This document shows positions 18,401 to 26,286 of a stretch of 33,496 bases of DNA, one piece after another. Origin of the DNA: Ignavibacteriota bacterium (GTDB taxonomy: Bacteria > Bacteroidota > Ignavibacteria > UBA10030 > SZUA-254); the NCBI GenBank assembly GCA_016212665.1, contig JACREZ010000031.1, forward strand, positions 1-33,496, written 5' to 3'. A program made the position numbers and the translations under genes. The notes under the pieces were generated by a model that had not been told where the DNA came from, searched no databases, and worked only from the letters and a program-made list of their open reading frames with translations. Numbering within the stretch: position 1 is the stretch's first letter; each line of letters opens with the position of its first letter.

Positions 18401-18628
18401 ATCTTCAATTTGGCAGGACATCTCGTCCGAACGTTAGAGAAAAATTATGAAGCATCTGCCCCAAGTCAATTCCTCACATGGGATTTACAAAATGAAAACC
18501 AGTTACCTGTTGCAAGCGGAATCTATCTCGCATATCTTGAATTGAAAGATGCGAACGGAGTTGATTTGGGAACGAAGACACTAAAAATCATGATAATCCA
18601 GGAACAACAATATCTGGATAATTTTTAA
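15401..18628 (+). CDS. Large secreted protein with atypical T9SS-like C-terminal domain (cassette copy 1)
   Basis: This 1075-residue protein begins at ATG 15401 behind AAAGGA and has a signal peptide ending near LFSAEG. The N-terminal part (about 50-500) is an unrecognised domain with motifs NINNLLMW, SGVTFPRG, PGRIT, WPWQKGAPYY, DSMYIAKW and LQWWNLIRG, and a calcium-type loop DRNNNGIYDPD (near 198). A fibronectin-III-like stretch follows (about 515-660), then a beta-rich part with DLDDDG near 915. The C-terminal 110 residues look like a T9SS sorting domain (INVFPNPYYG, KIRIFNLAGHLVRTL, LPVASGIYLAYLELKD) but use PNPYYG instead of NYPNPFNP and run past the usual last strand with QEQQYLDNF. It is paralogous along its full length to the protein at 23061. 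The PorV-like gene follows within 32 bp, suggesting a secretion partner. The function is unknown. Confidence 0.8.
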   Translation: MMKKAILYYLFTATSVFLFAGILFSAEGQKSQKNKSEREVTEVTGVPRTTVMNINNLLMWAGDDGRMERRPMDDNSGVTFPRGTAACVYAGGLVWAGYVKDGSSPDLRVGGQTYNYGTVPGRITSKGVAESPSAPSVRMYRIRRDWKTADLARDAAEINDVALATVSQGQIDAVRAQYKKDWIEWPWQKGAPYYDRNNNGIYDPDPTGNYDPALDEPGLGGADQVLWYVANDLKATATSGLYGSPPIGIEMQVTCWAYARTDELGNVIFQRYRIIYKGTSTTPPDARIDSMYIAKWVDPDLGNYGDDYAGCVKDKSLGFVYNSQPEDAEYKKYNLNPPFVGYDFFQGPRVKKDGATARWDLQTITGYENKEMTTFAYFAAGGFDSDPTLAQYSGTLQWWNLIRGYRPRPITPAEPFIDPATGIATKFELDGDPTTLRGWIDGRRDSPSDRRIVLSSGPITMALGDTQEVVVGLMGAIAGRDKDYMEGYNLLKKIDDEAQNAFNFNFDLPKNVPAPNLNIVELENKIILEWESDTAKIRECESYNSKGYRFEGYTLWQFPNSRATTDIARQLAPFDITGPRSRVIEIDKFKNRPLVNGQPYYFGIQTIVFNPDPSVKSRLESAPIVKTAIPHSPNPGTVYPYELSEPQSIAANVVGKNDATVLVSYNDPTKADGHTYKVLFHSAENETWDFVDQTEHDTLIKGVSFSSGTSSYRSVTRGFTVTVNIPKVGIKGVYLVKSDNQTMREPVFVTPDPKNEFFVISHIVNDRGTSTLDTMAGGNRSDRDIEWRFGDSSWAIMSIGASSFWLRVPYQMWQLGNGSTIPDRQLYTVIIPPEKDSIWRATKLLSRSYNNKALKTFYPVAVYADSYKVGSTFYGGRYYDDILSKPFANLIKGVILTNISIPKDPVWAIARAYLADLDDDGKLPPAGTFIRFEKYKAIVDGDEKEFTTTPTVYDNAEAAKTEIAKINVFPNPYYGVNTQMGSRQAPFVKFNHLPANAKIRIFNLAGHLVRTLEKNYEASAPSQFLTWDLQNENQLPVASGIYLAYLELKDANGVDLGTKTLKIMIIQEQQYLDNF

Positions 18629-18660
18629 TTGGTATCATGAACAAGCGTAAGGAACACACA

Positions 18661-19695
18661 ATGAATACACGTACGACGACTTTGTTACTTCTATTTTGCA
18701 TTGCTCTGCTACTTTCGGGTGAACGGAGTTTTGCAGGCAGAGCAGATAAATCCGGAACCGCCGCCGCACCGCAATTATTAATTCCTGTCGGTCCACGAAT
18801 GATTGCTTTGGGTGGAACATCAATTGCGACGGTCAACGGTATTGAAGCGCTCTTTTGGAATCCTGCCGGTGTCGCAAAATCAAACCATGAATCGAATGCA
18901 ACATTTTCACATGTTAACTACCTTGCCGATATCGGCGTTGAGTATGTGGCCATCAGCAGTCAATTTGAAGGGCTCGGGACATTAGGGCTCAGTGTCAAAT
19001 CACTTTCATTCGGAGATATCGCAATCACCACGGAAGACCAGCCCGATGGTACAGGCGCAATAACTTCACCGACCTTTTTTACTTTGGGTGTGACGTATGC
19101 GAAGCAACTTGCAGACAGGGTGTCAGTTGGTTTAACGTTGAGTCACATTACGGAAAAAATTGAACGTGCAAGCGCCGCGGGTATTGCTTTCAATGTCGGG
19201 GTTCAATACTCTGGAGTAGGCGGAGTTCCCGGATTGAATCTCGGAGTTGTAGTGAAAAACATCGGACCTCAGATGCAATACGAAGGAACAGGATTGCTTC
19301 GTGAAGGTTCATTAGAAGATTTAAGTTATGGTTCGTTGGTACAACTTCGAGCCGCATCTGCCGAACTTCCGTCAGTTATGGAAATCGGTTTTGGTTATAT
19401 AAAATCATTTGATGAAGTAAACGCATTAAATATTTCCGGTTTATTTCAGAATAATAATTTCTCTGATGATGAATATAAATTCGGTCTGGAATATTCATAC
19501 TCAGATTTACTCTTCTTGCGGGGAGGGTATGTCCAGACAGCAAAGACAACCGAACTGGAAAGTATCTTTGGCGGTACATACGGTATCGGTTTCCATCAAA
19601 ATCTAGGCGACGTTGATTTATCTATTGATTATGCATTTCGAACAGCAGAATATTTTGGCGGGAACCATGTTTTTGGAATTATTTTAGGCTTTTAA
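18661..19695 (+). CDS. PorV/PorQ-family outer-membrane barrel (cassette copy 1)
   Basis: The frame is open from ATG 18637, but ATG 18661 is preferred because AAGGA lies 8 bases upstream and the signal peptide then starts cleanly (MNTRTTTLLLLFCIALLL, cleavage near SFAG). The 344-residue product carries the family signature AAPQLLIPVGPRMIALGGTS followed by ALFWNPAGVA, then amphipathic beta-strands and a C-terminal aromatic-ended strand (HVFGIILGF). In T9SS, PorV is the outer-membrane shuttle that takes substrates from the SprA translocon to the attachment complex, and PorQ is a related accessory protein. This copy lies between two secreted proteins rather than with core T9SS genes, so it is more likely a substrate-dedicated paralogue. 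It is paralogous to the protein at 26287. Confidence 0.85.
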   Translation: MNTRTTTLLLLFCIALLLSGERSFAGRADKSGTAAAPQLLIPVGPRMIALGGTSIATVNGIEALFWNPAGVAKSNHESNATFSHVNYLADIGVEYVAISSQFEGLGTLGLSVKSLSFGDIAITTEDQPDGTGAITSPTFFTLGVTYAKQLADRVSVGLTLSHITEKIERASAAGIAFNVGVQYSGVGGVPGLNLGVVVKNIGPQMQYEGTGLLREGSLEDLSYGSLVQLRAASAELPSVMEIGFGYIKSFDEVNALNISGLFQNNNFSDDEYKFGLEYSYSDLLFLRGGYVQTAKTTELESIFGGTYGIGFHQNLGDVDLSIDYAFRTAEYFGGNHVFGIILGF

Positions 19696-19757
19696 CCGAA
19701 TTCAACTTACACTGTAATTACATAATTCAATTCATTTAATCCATTATTTTTTGTTAG

Positions 19758-19771
19758 AAAGGAAGACCTTT
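19758..19771 (+). promoter_or_regulatory. Ribosome binding site inside a mini-hairpin
   Basis: AAAGG (19758-19762), the Shine-Dalgarno sequence, can pair with CCTTT (19767-19771) immediately before ATG 19772, around an AAGA loop. This repeats the arrangement at 6414-6426 and could lower or tune initiation. Confidence 0.35.
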
Positions 19772-22700
19772 ATGAGATTCGTTACAACAGTATTAGCGTT
19801 GTTGCTGATGTCTTCATTACTTGTTGCACAGAAAAAAATTGTTGTTACATCCAGCGGTGATGTAATTCCGATTAAGCAAGGGCAGCAAGTGGAAAGTGCT
19901 ATGATAGACCATGAAGCACGAAAAACCAATGCCGCATGTACGGGAGAAACCGTGTTCGGATATAAAAAAGCAGAGTATCCCTGTAATAATAATTTTGTCG
20001 GATACCATCGCGATGTTTGGGGACAGTGGTTTCTTGCCCCATCGTCCGGCACGATTGATTCATTCTATTTTTACTTGGCAGACCAAAATAATCTGCAAGA
20101 CTCAAGTGTAAAAGTCGCTATGTGGAAATCGAATATTTTCCCCGGAAGCGGACCGGGATACGGACCGTATAATCCGCCTCGTCATGGTTGGGGATATTAT
20201 CTCGCCAATCAAGCGCTGGAAGAGGCTTTGGATATCACACCGTTCAAAGCTCGTGCATCGCTTTCCGACACTGCATGGAAACCGACTAATCGTCAACCGG
20301 ATGGAAGCGGCGGAACTGGTGAACCTGATCCAGTAAATTCATTCGACCCGTTAGGCGATGAATTATGGGGATTCGGTGGCTATCCGGTGAAAGCAAAGAG
20401 CGGTAGCAACGATGGTGTAAAAAATGTCGTTGCTATGGATGATTTATTCTTCCGACCGGTTGTTGCAAAAGGCGACCCAATCTTTGTCACCATTGAGCAT
20501 TTAGGAACACACATTTCCTCTGATAATGATTTCCCGGCAACATGGTGTATGACTCGTACGGGATTACCAACGCCCAATCGTAACTGGAAGTTTTATAATC
20601 ATCCGGCAGCAGGCAGTTCTGGCTGGCATGCTCGTGCAGAAGCTACGTGGGTATGGTCATTTGTCATGACGGTGAATGGAAATATCGCCCCGGAATTTCT
20701 TGATTATTCAAAATTATCCCATACTCTCTCGACATCTTCACGAACGATTACTGCAAGTTTACAAGATTGTAATCCCGGAAATCCGACTCAAACAGGTATT
20801 GCATCAATTACAATGACCTACTGGGCAAACTACGACGCACCGACAACTATTAGTATGAGTTCATTAGGCGGCGATATGTATCAAGCGACCTTACCCGGTG
20901 TAAATTCGGGCGGTTTTTTGAATTACTATATGACTGCAGTTGACGTCACGGGTGATACAACAGTGACTGCAACAAATCAATACAAAATTATTAAGTTGGC
21001 AGACGAGCATTATATCGTTGATACAAATGCAACGTTCAACTACCAGGAAATAAGAGCGACCGGAACACAAATTTCCGATGGTGATTATTTTACTCAATCA
21101 ACTTCTGGTGCGGCAACTGACGACGGTACTGCCGGACCAATTGATATGGGTGCGGACTTTATCCTTCATGGTGATACAATTCGTTATGCGTGGATTGGTG
21201 TCAACGGTGGTGCAGCGTTTTCACGTACCGCTACTGATACGCAACATGTACAAGGCGCTGGCGGAAGTTACGCCGCGAGTTGGGTGTTCCCCGGAAAGCC
21301 CCCGCTTGTTCCTCAATCAACTGCAAATGAAATTCCCGATAATCTTGTTTGCGTTTATTACAACGACATGATTGTAAACCCTGTCATTATTCCGGATTAC
21401 GAGGAAGCGCATGGTTACATTTATTATCAAACAATCGGTTCGAAGTTTATTGTAGAGTGGGATTCGCTTGGTAATTTAAATACAGAAGCAGATTCGACTA
21501 TCCGTTTCCAATTGATTATGGATAACGCTGATAACACGGTGACATTCAATTATTTGGATGTTGGCGTTGGCGGATTAGAAAATGATGGACTCATTGGAAT
21601 CCAGTCAGATACGATTTCAAAATGGAGTTTTGTCGTTAAAGAAGGATTTCCGTCAGAGTTGGTTCCGAGAAATAATCACTCCTATAAATTCCTTCCATCA
21701 TCGTCGGCTATTGCAGCATCTGATGGTTGGAATATGTTGTCCGTTCCTGTCAATGTTTCCGACAATGAAAAATCAGCAGTTTATCCCGGTGCAACTTCTC
21801 CTGCGTTCAGATACCAGGCAGGGTATGCGCAGGATGATTCGCTCGATAACGGAGTTGGCTACTGGTTGAAGTTTAACGGCGCTCAAACGTTGTATGTGCC
21901 GAAACTTTCAGACATTACTGCCGCCACTATTCCGGTGAATGCTTTGTGGAATATGGTCGGTTCAATTTCAACACCGGTACCGGTTGCAAACCTTGGATAC
22001 CTACCCGATTCGGCTTCTGTTGTTGGTTCACAATTCTTTGGATATAACAACGGTTATTTCACAGCAACCGATATTAATCCGGGAAAAGGTTACTGGTTCA
22101 AAGCAAAACAATCCGGCAGTATTTTAATCAGTTCAACGCTTGCATCAGCAAAATCAAGTGCAAAAGCAGACCCGCTTGCGGCGCTCAACTTGTTAAAGAT
22201 TCGTGATTCACGAAATGGCGAGCAATCGCTCTTCGTCGGTTCGACGAAAGATTTTGCAGGTTCGGTCGAGATGTATGATATGCCGCCGGTTCCGCCGACC
22301 GGTTCATTCGATGCTCGTTTCGGTTCGAACAGAATGGTTGAAACACATTCATCATCGCTTAACAGCGCTGTTGAATATCCGTTACATATTCAATCCGGTA
22401 ACTATCCTGTAACAATCAGTTGGAACATGAAGAGTTCATCGGGTGTCCGGTATGAATTAATTGATAAAACGAGTGGAAAGAGTGGCAATCTCATGCTTGG
22501 TATGGGTTCTGCGAAAGTTGAAGCGCCGAGTGAAAACTTGGTCATTCGTGTAACAACATCGGCAGTTGAATTACCACAGGTTTATGCATTAGAACAGAAC
22601 TATCCTAATCCATTCAATCCTGCAACGACAATGAAATATTCATTGCCGAAAGATTCCTATGTGAAACTCAGTGTTTACAATTTACTGGGTCAGGAAATCT

Positions 22701-22876
22701 CGACGGTGTTTGAAGGAGTACAATCAGCAGGGTTCTATAATTACTCATGGAGTCCGAAGAACAGCGCTGAAGTTCAAGCCGGCTCGGGTGTTTATTTCTA
22801 TCGTCTCGATGCGACAAACGTGAACGATAGCAAAGAAACATTCAATCAGGTTCGCAAGATGATGTTCGTGAAGTAA
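19772..22876 (+). CDS. T9SS-secreted protein with nidogen-like and WNM-repeat domains (cassette copy 1)
   Basis: An in-frame TTG at 19751 exists, but ATG 19772 has AAAGGA upstream and a compact signal peptide (MRFVTTVLALLLMSSLLVAQ). The 1034-residue product shows: an unrecognised N-terminal domain (about 57-306, NNNFVGYHRDVWGQWF, GPYNPPRHGWGYY, DELWGFGGYPV); an Ig-like segment (about 306-410, with LQDCNPGNPTQTGIAS); a nidogen-like domain (about 423-643, RYAWIGVNGGAAFSR, IVEWDSLGN, TVTFNYLDVG); two WNM..GYW repeats (about 650-786); a GxFDxRF module (about 806-930, PPVPPTGSFDARF); and a T9SS type A sorting domain (about 935-1034, NYPNPFNPATTMKYS ... RKMMFVK). It ends the unit before a strong terminator. 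The protein at 27701 is a full-length paralogue. A structural or adhesive surface role is inference. Confidence 0.83.
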   Translation: MRFVTTVLALLLMSSLLVAQKKIVVTSSGDVIPIKQGQQVESAMIDHEARKTNAACTGETVFGYKKAEYPCNNNFVGYHRDVWGQWFLAPSSGTIDSFYFYLADQNNLQDSSVKVAMWKSNIFPGSGPGYGPYNPPRHGWGYYLANQALEEALDITPFKARASLSDTAWKPTNRQPDGSGGTGEPDPVNSFDPLGDELWGFGGYPVKAKSGSNDGVKNVVAMDDLFFRPVVAKGDPIFVTIEHLGTHISSDNDFPATWCMTRTGLPTPNRNWKFYNHPAAGSSGWHARAEATWVWSFVMTVNGNIAPEFLDYSKLSHTLSTSSRTITASLQDCNPGNPTQTGIASITMTYWANYDAPTTISMSSLGGDMYQATLPGVNSGGFLNYYMTAVDVTGDTTVTATNQYKIIKLADEHYIVDTNATFNYQEIRATGTQISDGDYFTQSTSGAATDDGTAGPIDMGADFILHGDTIRYAWIGVNGGAAFSRTATDTQHVQGAGGSYAASWVFPGKPPLVPQSTANEIPDNLVCVYYNDMIVNPVIIPDYEEAHGYIYYQTIGSKFIVEWDSLGNLNTEADSTIRFQLIMDNADNTVTFNYLDVGVGGLENDGLIGIQSDTISKWSFVVKEGFPSELVPRNNHSYKFLPSSSAIAASDGWNMLSVPVNVSDNEKSAVYPGATSPAFRYQAGYAQDDSLDNGVGYWLKFNGAQTLYVPKLSDITAATIPVNALWNMVGSISTPVPVANLGYLPDSASVVGSQFFGYNNGYFTATDINPGKGYWFKAKQSGSILISSTLASAKSSAKADPLAALNLLKIRDSRNGEQSLFVGSTKDFAGSVEMYDMPPVPPTGSFDARFGSNRMVETHSSSLNSAVEYPLHIQSGNYPVTISWNMKSSSGVRYELIDKTSGKSGNLMLGMGSAKVEAPSENLVIRVTTSAVELPQVYALEQNYPNPFNPATTMKYSLPKDSYVKLSVYNLLGQEISTVFEGVQSAGFYNYSWSPKNSAEVQAGSGVYFYRLDATNVNDSKETFNQVRKMMFVK

Positions 22877-22904
22877 AGAAACTTCCGGCAAATTCGTATT
22901 CAAG

Positions 22905-22934
22905 TGGCGGTGAGAAATCACCGCCATTTTTTTT
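22905..22934 (+). terminator. Rho-independent terminator closing the second unit
   Basis: TGGCGGTGA (22905-22913) pairs perfectly with TCACCGCCA (22918-22926) around a GAAA tetraloop and is followed by eight T (22927-22934). It is the strongest terminator in the window and separates the two cassette copies. Confidence 0.92.
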
Positions 22935-23060
22935 GTTCAAACAGCAATCAGGTTCGGAAGCTATTGTTGTACTCTCCTTATCTTTTTCTTACATTTTACC
23001 CCGCTTCCCGAATCCCGGGAAGTTGATGTTTTATCTTCACTCACGAGTAACATTTTCATA
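22935..23060 (+). promoter_or_regulatory. Intergenic leader before the second cassette, with a small hairpin
   Basis: A new promoter is expected here, because a strong terminator lies just upstream and the next gene has no other source of transcription, but no convincing -35/-10 pair was found. CTTCCCG (23004-23010) pairs with CGGGAAG (23016-23022) around AATCC. No good ribosome binding site precedes the GTG start at 23061. Confidence 0.3.
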
Positions 23061-26000
23061 GTGCGATTTCATATTTTTCATTTGAGCATTATCTCCCCGA
23101 AGAATGTGTTCAAACATATCGTTGTTTCTTTGTTATTGATTTTCTCTTTGGCTGTTTCAGTATCAGCGCAAACTTATATAAAAGGAGAAAGTCAATTTCC
23201 CGTTTTGCAAGATACTGCAACAAGCGCTCTCCTGAACATCAACAATGTTTCTATGTGGGTGAATGATAATGGATTATTAGAAAAAAATTCAGTACGACAA
23301 TCAGCCGGTGTAACATTTCCGCGAGGAACATCAACATTAGTGTATGATGGAGGACTGTTGTGGGGTGGTATTGTCCGTGACGGAATCACACCGGAAATCC
23401 GGGTGGGGGGACAGGCGCGCGTTGCAGGAACCATTCCCGGAAGAATTACTTCTTCTCATCTACCGGAGAATAGATTTGCAAATGCCGTTCGGGTTTTCCG
23501 AATTCGTCCCGATTGGAAAACAGGAGATTTGAGACAAGATGCGGCAGAAACATTCGGTATTTCCATTTATGATGTGACTGAAAACGAATTACAGGAATTA
23601 CGACGGCGATATGCGGTAGATTGGTATAGCTGGCCCTGGCAAAAAGGTGCGCCATACTACGAACGAAACGGGATGCCCGGCTATCAGCCGGATACAGGTA
23701 GCTTTGCCGATTCGACTGACGATGAACCGGGGTTGTTAAACGCAGACCAGGTGATTTGGCTTGTGTGTAACGATTTAAACCAAACGACGACGAGAAATTT
23801 AGCAGGTTCATCGCCTATAGGGATTGAACATCAAATTACATGTTGGGCATATAAAGCAGAAGGGGAACTTGGGAATGTAATTTTTCAACAGCATAAAATT
23901 ATTTACAAAGGGATGCCAACGACACCGCCCTCTTCAAGAATTGATTCAATGTATATTGCAAAGTGGGCAGACACAGATGTCGGAGAAGTGAAGGACGATT
24001 ATTCCGGTTGTTTGATTAACAATAATCTTGGCTTTACTTACAACTCTTCCGAACTTGATTATGAGTATAACAAGTACGGATTAAAACCTCCCGTTATCGG
24101 TTATGATTTATTGCAGGGACCGAGAGTTCCAAAGCCCGGAGGTTCGGCACACTGGAATTTTTCAATCATCCCCGGGTATGAAAATCTCTCTATGACTTCG
24201 TTCGCCGCATTAGTTGACAGTGTTCATAGAGACCAACCATCACAAAATAATTATAACGGCACACTTCAATGGTGGAATTTGATGCGAGGATTTCAATCGC
24301 GTTTAGCCAATCCACCGGAATGTTTCAGAGACCCTTTTACTAATAGATGTACGACGTATCCTTACTCCGGAGACCCGAGGACATTTCAAGGTTGGGTTGA
24401 TGGTAGAACAAATCCTCCGGGGGATAGACGAATACTGCTTTCTTCGGGACCGTTTCAAATGGAGTTAGGTGATACTCAATCGGTTGTTGTTGCGTTGATA
24501 GCCGCACAAGGCGACGATAGGGTTGAAGCGCTCAATAATCTTGAATCAACGGATAATACAGTTCAGGATTTATTTAATAGAGATTTTATCTTTGAGCAGT
24601 CAGTTCCGATTCCAACACTCAGAATCGTCGAGTTGAATAATAAATTTATTCTTGATTGGGAGTCTGACACAACTCAAATGGGGAAAATTGAACGTTACAA
24701 TTCATATGGCTATCAATTTGAAGGATATAAAATTTACCAGTTCAAAAGTCCCACACTCGATAGTGATTATAAATTATTTCCTGCTTTTGACCCATCTTCT
24801 CCTCGTTATCTTCACTTAACGAACGATATCATCAGGAATAAGCCGTTAGTGAATGGGCAGAAATATTATTACGCTGTTACTGCGGTAATGCTTAATCCTA
24901 ACCCTCTGGCTGGAAGTCCTCGTATTGAATCGCCCATCAAAATTCTGACAGCTGTTCCTCATTCGCCCAATCCCGGTGTGGTGTATCCATATGATATTGG
25001 AGATACGGTTACATCGGTGGTGAACAAAAAGGGATACAATGATGCACCGGTAACTGTTACGTACTTCGACCCATCCAAAGCAAAAGGTGATAGTTTGAAA
25101 ATACTATTTCACTATCCGGATTTTTATTTTCTCCCAACATGGGACTTAGTCAATATGCGTACAGGGGATATGTTGGTTCAACAGAAGGGAATTAATAATT
25201 CTCCGTATCGGGTAATAAGTGAAGGTTTGGCGATACAGGTGCGCATGCCGCTTTTTGGTGTAAAAGGAGTTTACCAAACATTCTCGAATGGAATATCAAC
25301 GAATGATTTTGTATTCAATCAACCGAATCCTCAAGGGAATTATATGGTCGTTGCAGGAGGTGCATCGCAGTTAGATTCTATTAACGGGGGAACAGCAAGC
25401 GACAGAGATATCGAATTTCGATTTTTAGGTGATTCAAGTTGGGCATTGTTGAGACGTGCTTCTGCGGGTGTCTCAAGGTGGGTTCGGGTTCCTTACACGG
25501 TATGGCAAATGGAACGTGATCCTGCTAACCCGATAGGAAGACAAGTTTATTCAGTAATCACTCAACAAGGGAATGATAGTATGTGGAGAGCAACTACGTT
25601 ATTGGACAGGATGTATAATGGAAAACCATTGCAAACATTTTATCCGATAACAGTAATTGTTGATAGCCTTCAAACCGGTTTTCCTCCAAAATATTATGGC
25701 GGAACATACATTGATGATTTGAGTCATCCCACAATTCCGATTGTTCAGGCATACCTTTGGGTAAATTCTTACACGAAGCAGAAACCAACAGGTTTATATA
25801 GATTATATTTTGCTGATGTTGATGAAGACGGGATAGCAGTTCCGGCAAATACTGTAATTCGTTTTAAACGTTACAAAGATATTTTTGATGGAGATGAAAA
25901 GTTAGTTCTTCCCTCAGGAATTCAATATGATGATAATGCTGCATTGCAAAATGAAATTTCAAAAATAAATGTATTCCCGAATCCATATTATGCAGTAAAC

Positions 26001-26285
26001 AGAGCGGAAACAGGTAAATATGAAAGATTTGTTACGTTTAATCATTTACCCTATCACGCTACGATAAGATTGTTCAATTTAGGCGGAGTGTTAGTGAGAA
26101 CTATTACGAAGAACGATGAGACACAGTTTTTCACTTGGGACCTCAATAACGAAAATTCTTTACCTGTAGCAAGCGGTTTATATGTTGCACATCTTGAATT
26201 GAAAGATCGAAATATGATTGATCTGGGGACGAAGACGTTGAAACTTATGATAGTACAAGAACAACGATTTAAACAGGGAAGGTAG
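23061..26285 (+). CDS. Large secreted protein with atypical T9SS-like C-terminal domain (cassette copy 2)
   Basis: The 1074-residue product is a diverged full-length paralogue of the protein at 15401: NINNVSMW, AGVTFPRGT, PGRIT, WPWQKGAPYY, DSMYIAKW and LQWWNLMRG recur in the same order. The GTG at 23061 is uncertain, since no Shine-Dalgarno is visible; TTG 23082 and GTG 23106 are alternatives, and all lie before the hydrophobic signal segment ending SVSAQ. The calcium-type loop of copy 1 (DRNNNGIYDPD) is replaced by ERNGMPGYQPD, while DVDEDG near 918 is kept. The C-terminal domain (about 967-1074: INVFPNPYYAVN, TIRLFNLGGVLVRTI, LPVASGLYVAHLELKD) again uses PNPYY and ends in a short tail, QEQRFKQGR. 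The PorV-like gene starts one base after its stop, so the two are almost certainly translated together. The function is unknown. Confidence 0.8.
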   Translation: MRFHIFHLSIISPKNVFKHIVVSLLLIFSLAVSVSAQTYIKGESQFPVLQDTATSALLNINNVSMWVNDNGLLEKNSVRQSAGVTFPRGTSTLVYDGGLLWGGIVRDGITPEIRVGGQARVAGTIPGRITSSHLPENRFANAVRVFRIRPDWKTGDLRQDAAETFGISIYDVTENELQELRRRYAVDWYSWPWQKGAPYYERNGMPGYQPDTGSFADSTDDEPGLLNADQVIWLVCNDLNQTTTRNLAGSSPIGIEHQITCWAYKAEGELGNVIFQQHKIIYKGMPTTPPSSRIDSMYIAKWADTDVGEVKDDYSGCLINNNLGFTYNSSELDYEYNKYGLKPPVIGYDLLQGPRVPKPGGSAHWNFSIIPGYENLSMTSFAALVDSVHRDQPSQNNYNGTLQWWNLMRGFQSRLANPPECFRDPFTNRCTTYPYSGDPRTFQGWVDGRTNPPGDRRILLSSGPFQMELGDTQSVVVALIAAQGDDRVEALNNLESTDNTVQDLFNRDFIFEQSVPIPTLRIVELNNKFILDWESDTTQMGKIERYNSYGYQFEGYKIYQFKSPTLDSDYKLFPAFDPSSPRYLHLTNDIIRNKPLVNGQKYYYAVTAVMLNPNPLAGSPRIESPIKILTAVPHSPNPGVVYPYDIGDTVTSVVNKKGYNDAPVTVTYFDPSKAKGDSLKILFHYPDFYFLPTWDLVNMRTGDMLVQQKGINNSPYRVISEGLAIQVRMPLFGVKGVYQTFSNGISTNDFVFNQPNPQGNYMVVAGGASQLDSINGGTASDRDIEFRFLGDSSWALLRRASAGVSRWVRVPYTVWQMERDPANPIGRQVYSVITQQGNDSMWRATTLLDRMYNGKPLQTFYPITVIVDSLQTGFPPKYYGGTYIDDLSHPTIPIVQAYLWVNSYTKQKPTGLYRLYFADVDEDGIAVPANTVIRFKRYKDIFDGDEKLVLPSGIQYDDNAALQNEISKINVFPNPYYAVNRAETGKYERFVTFNHLPYHATIRLFNLGGVLVRTITKNDETQFFTWDLNNENSLPVASGLYVAHLELKDRNMIDLGTKTLKLMIVQEQRFKQGR

Positions 26286-26286
26286 C

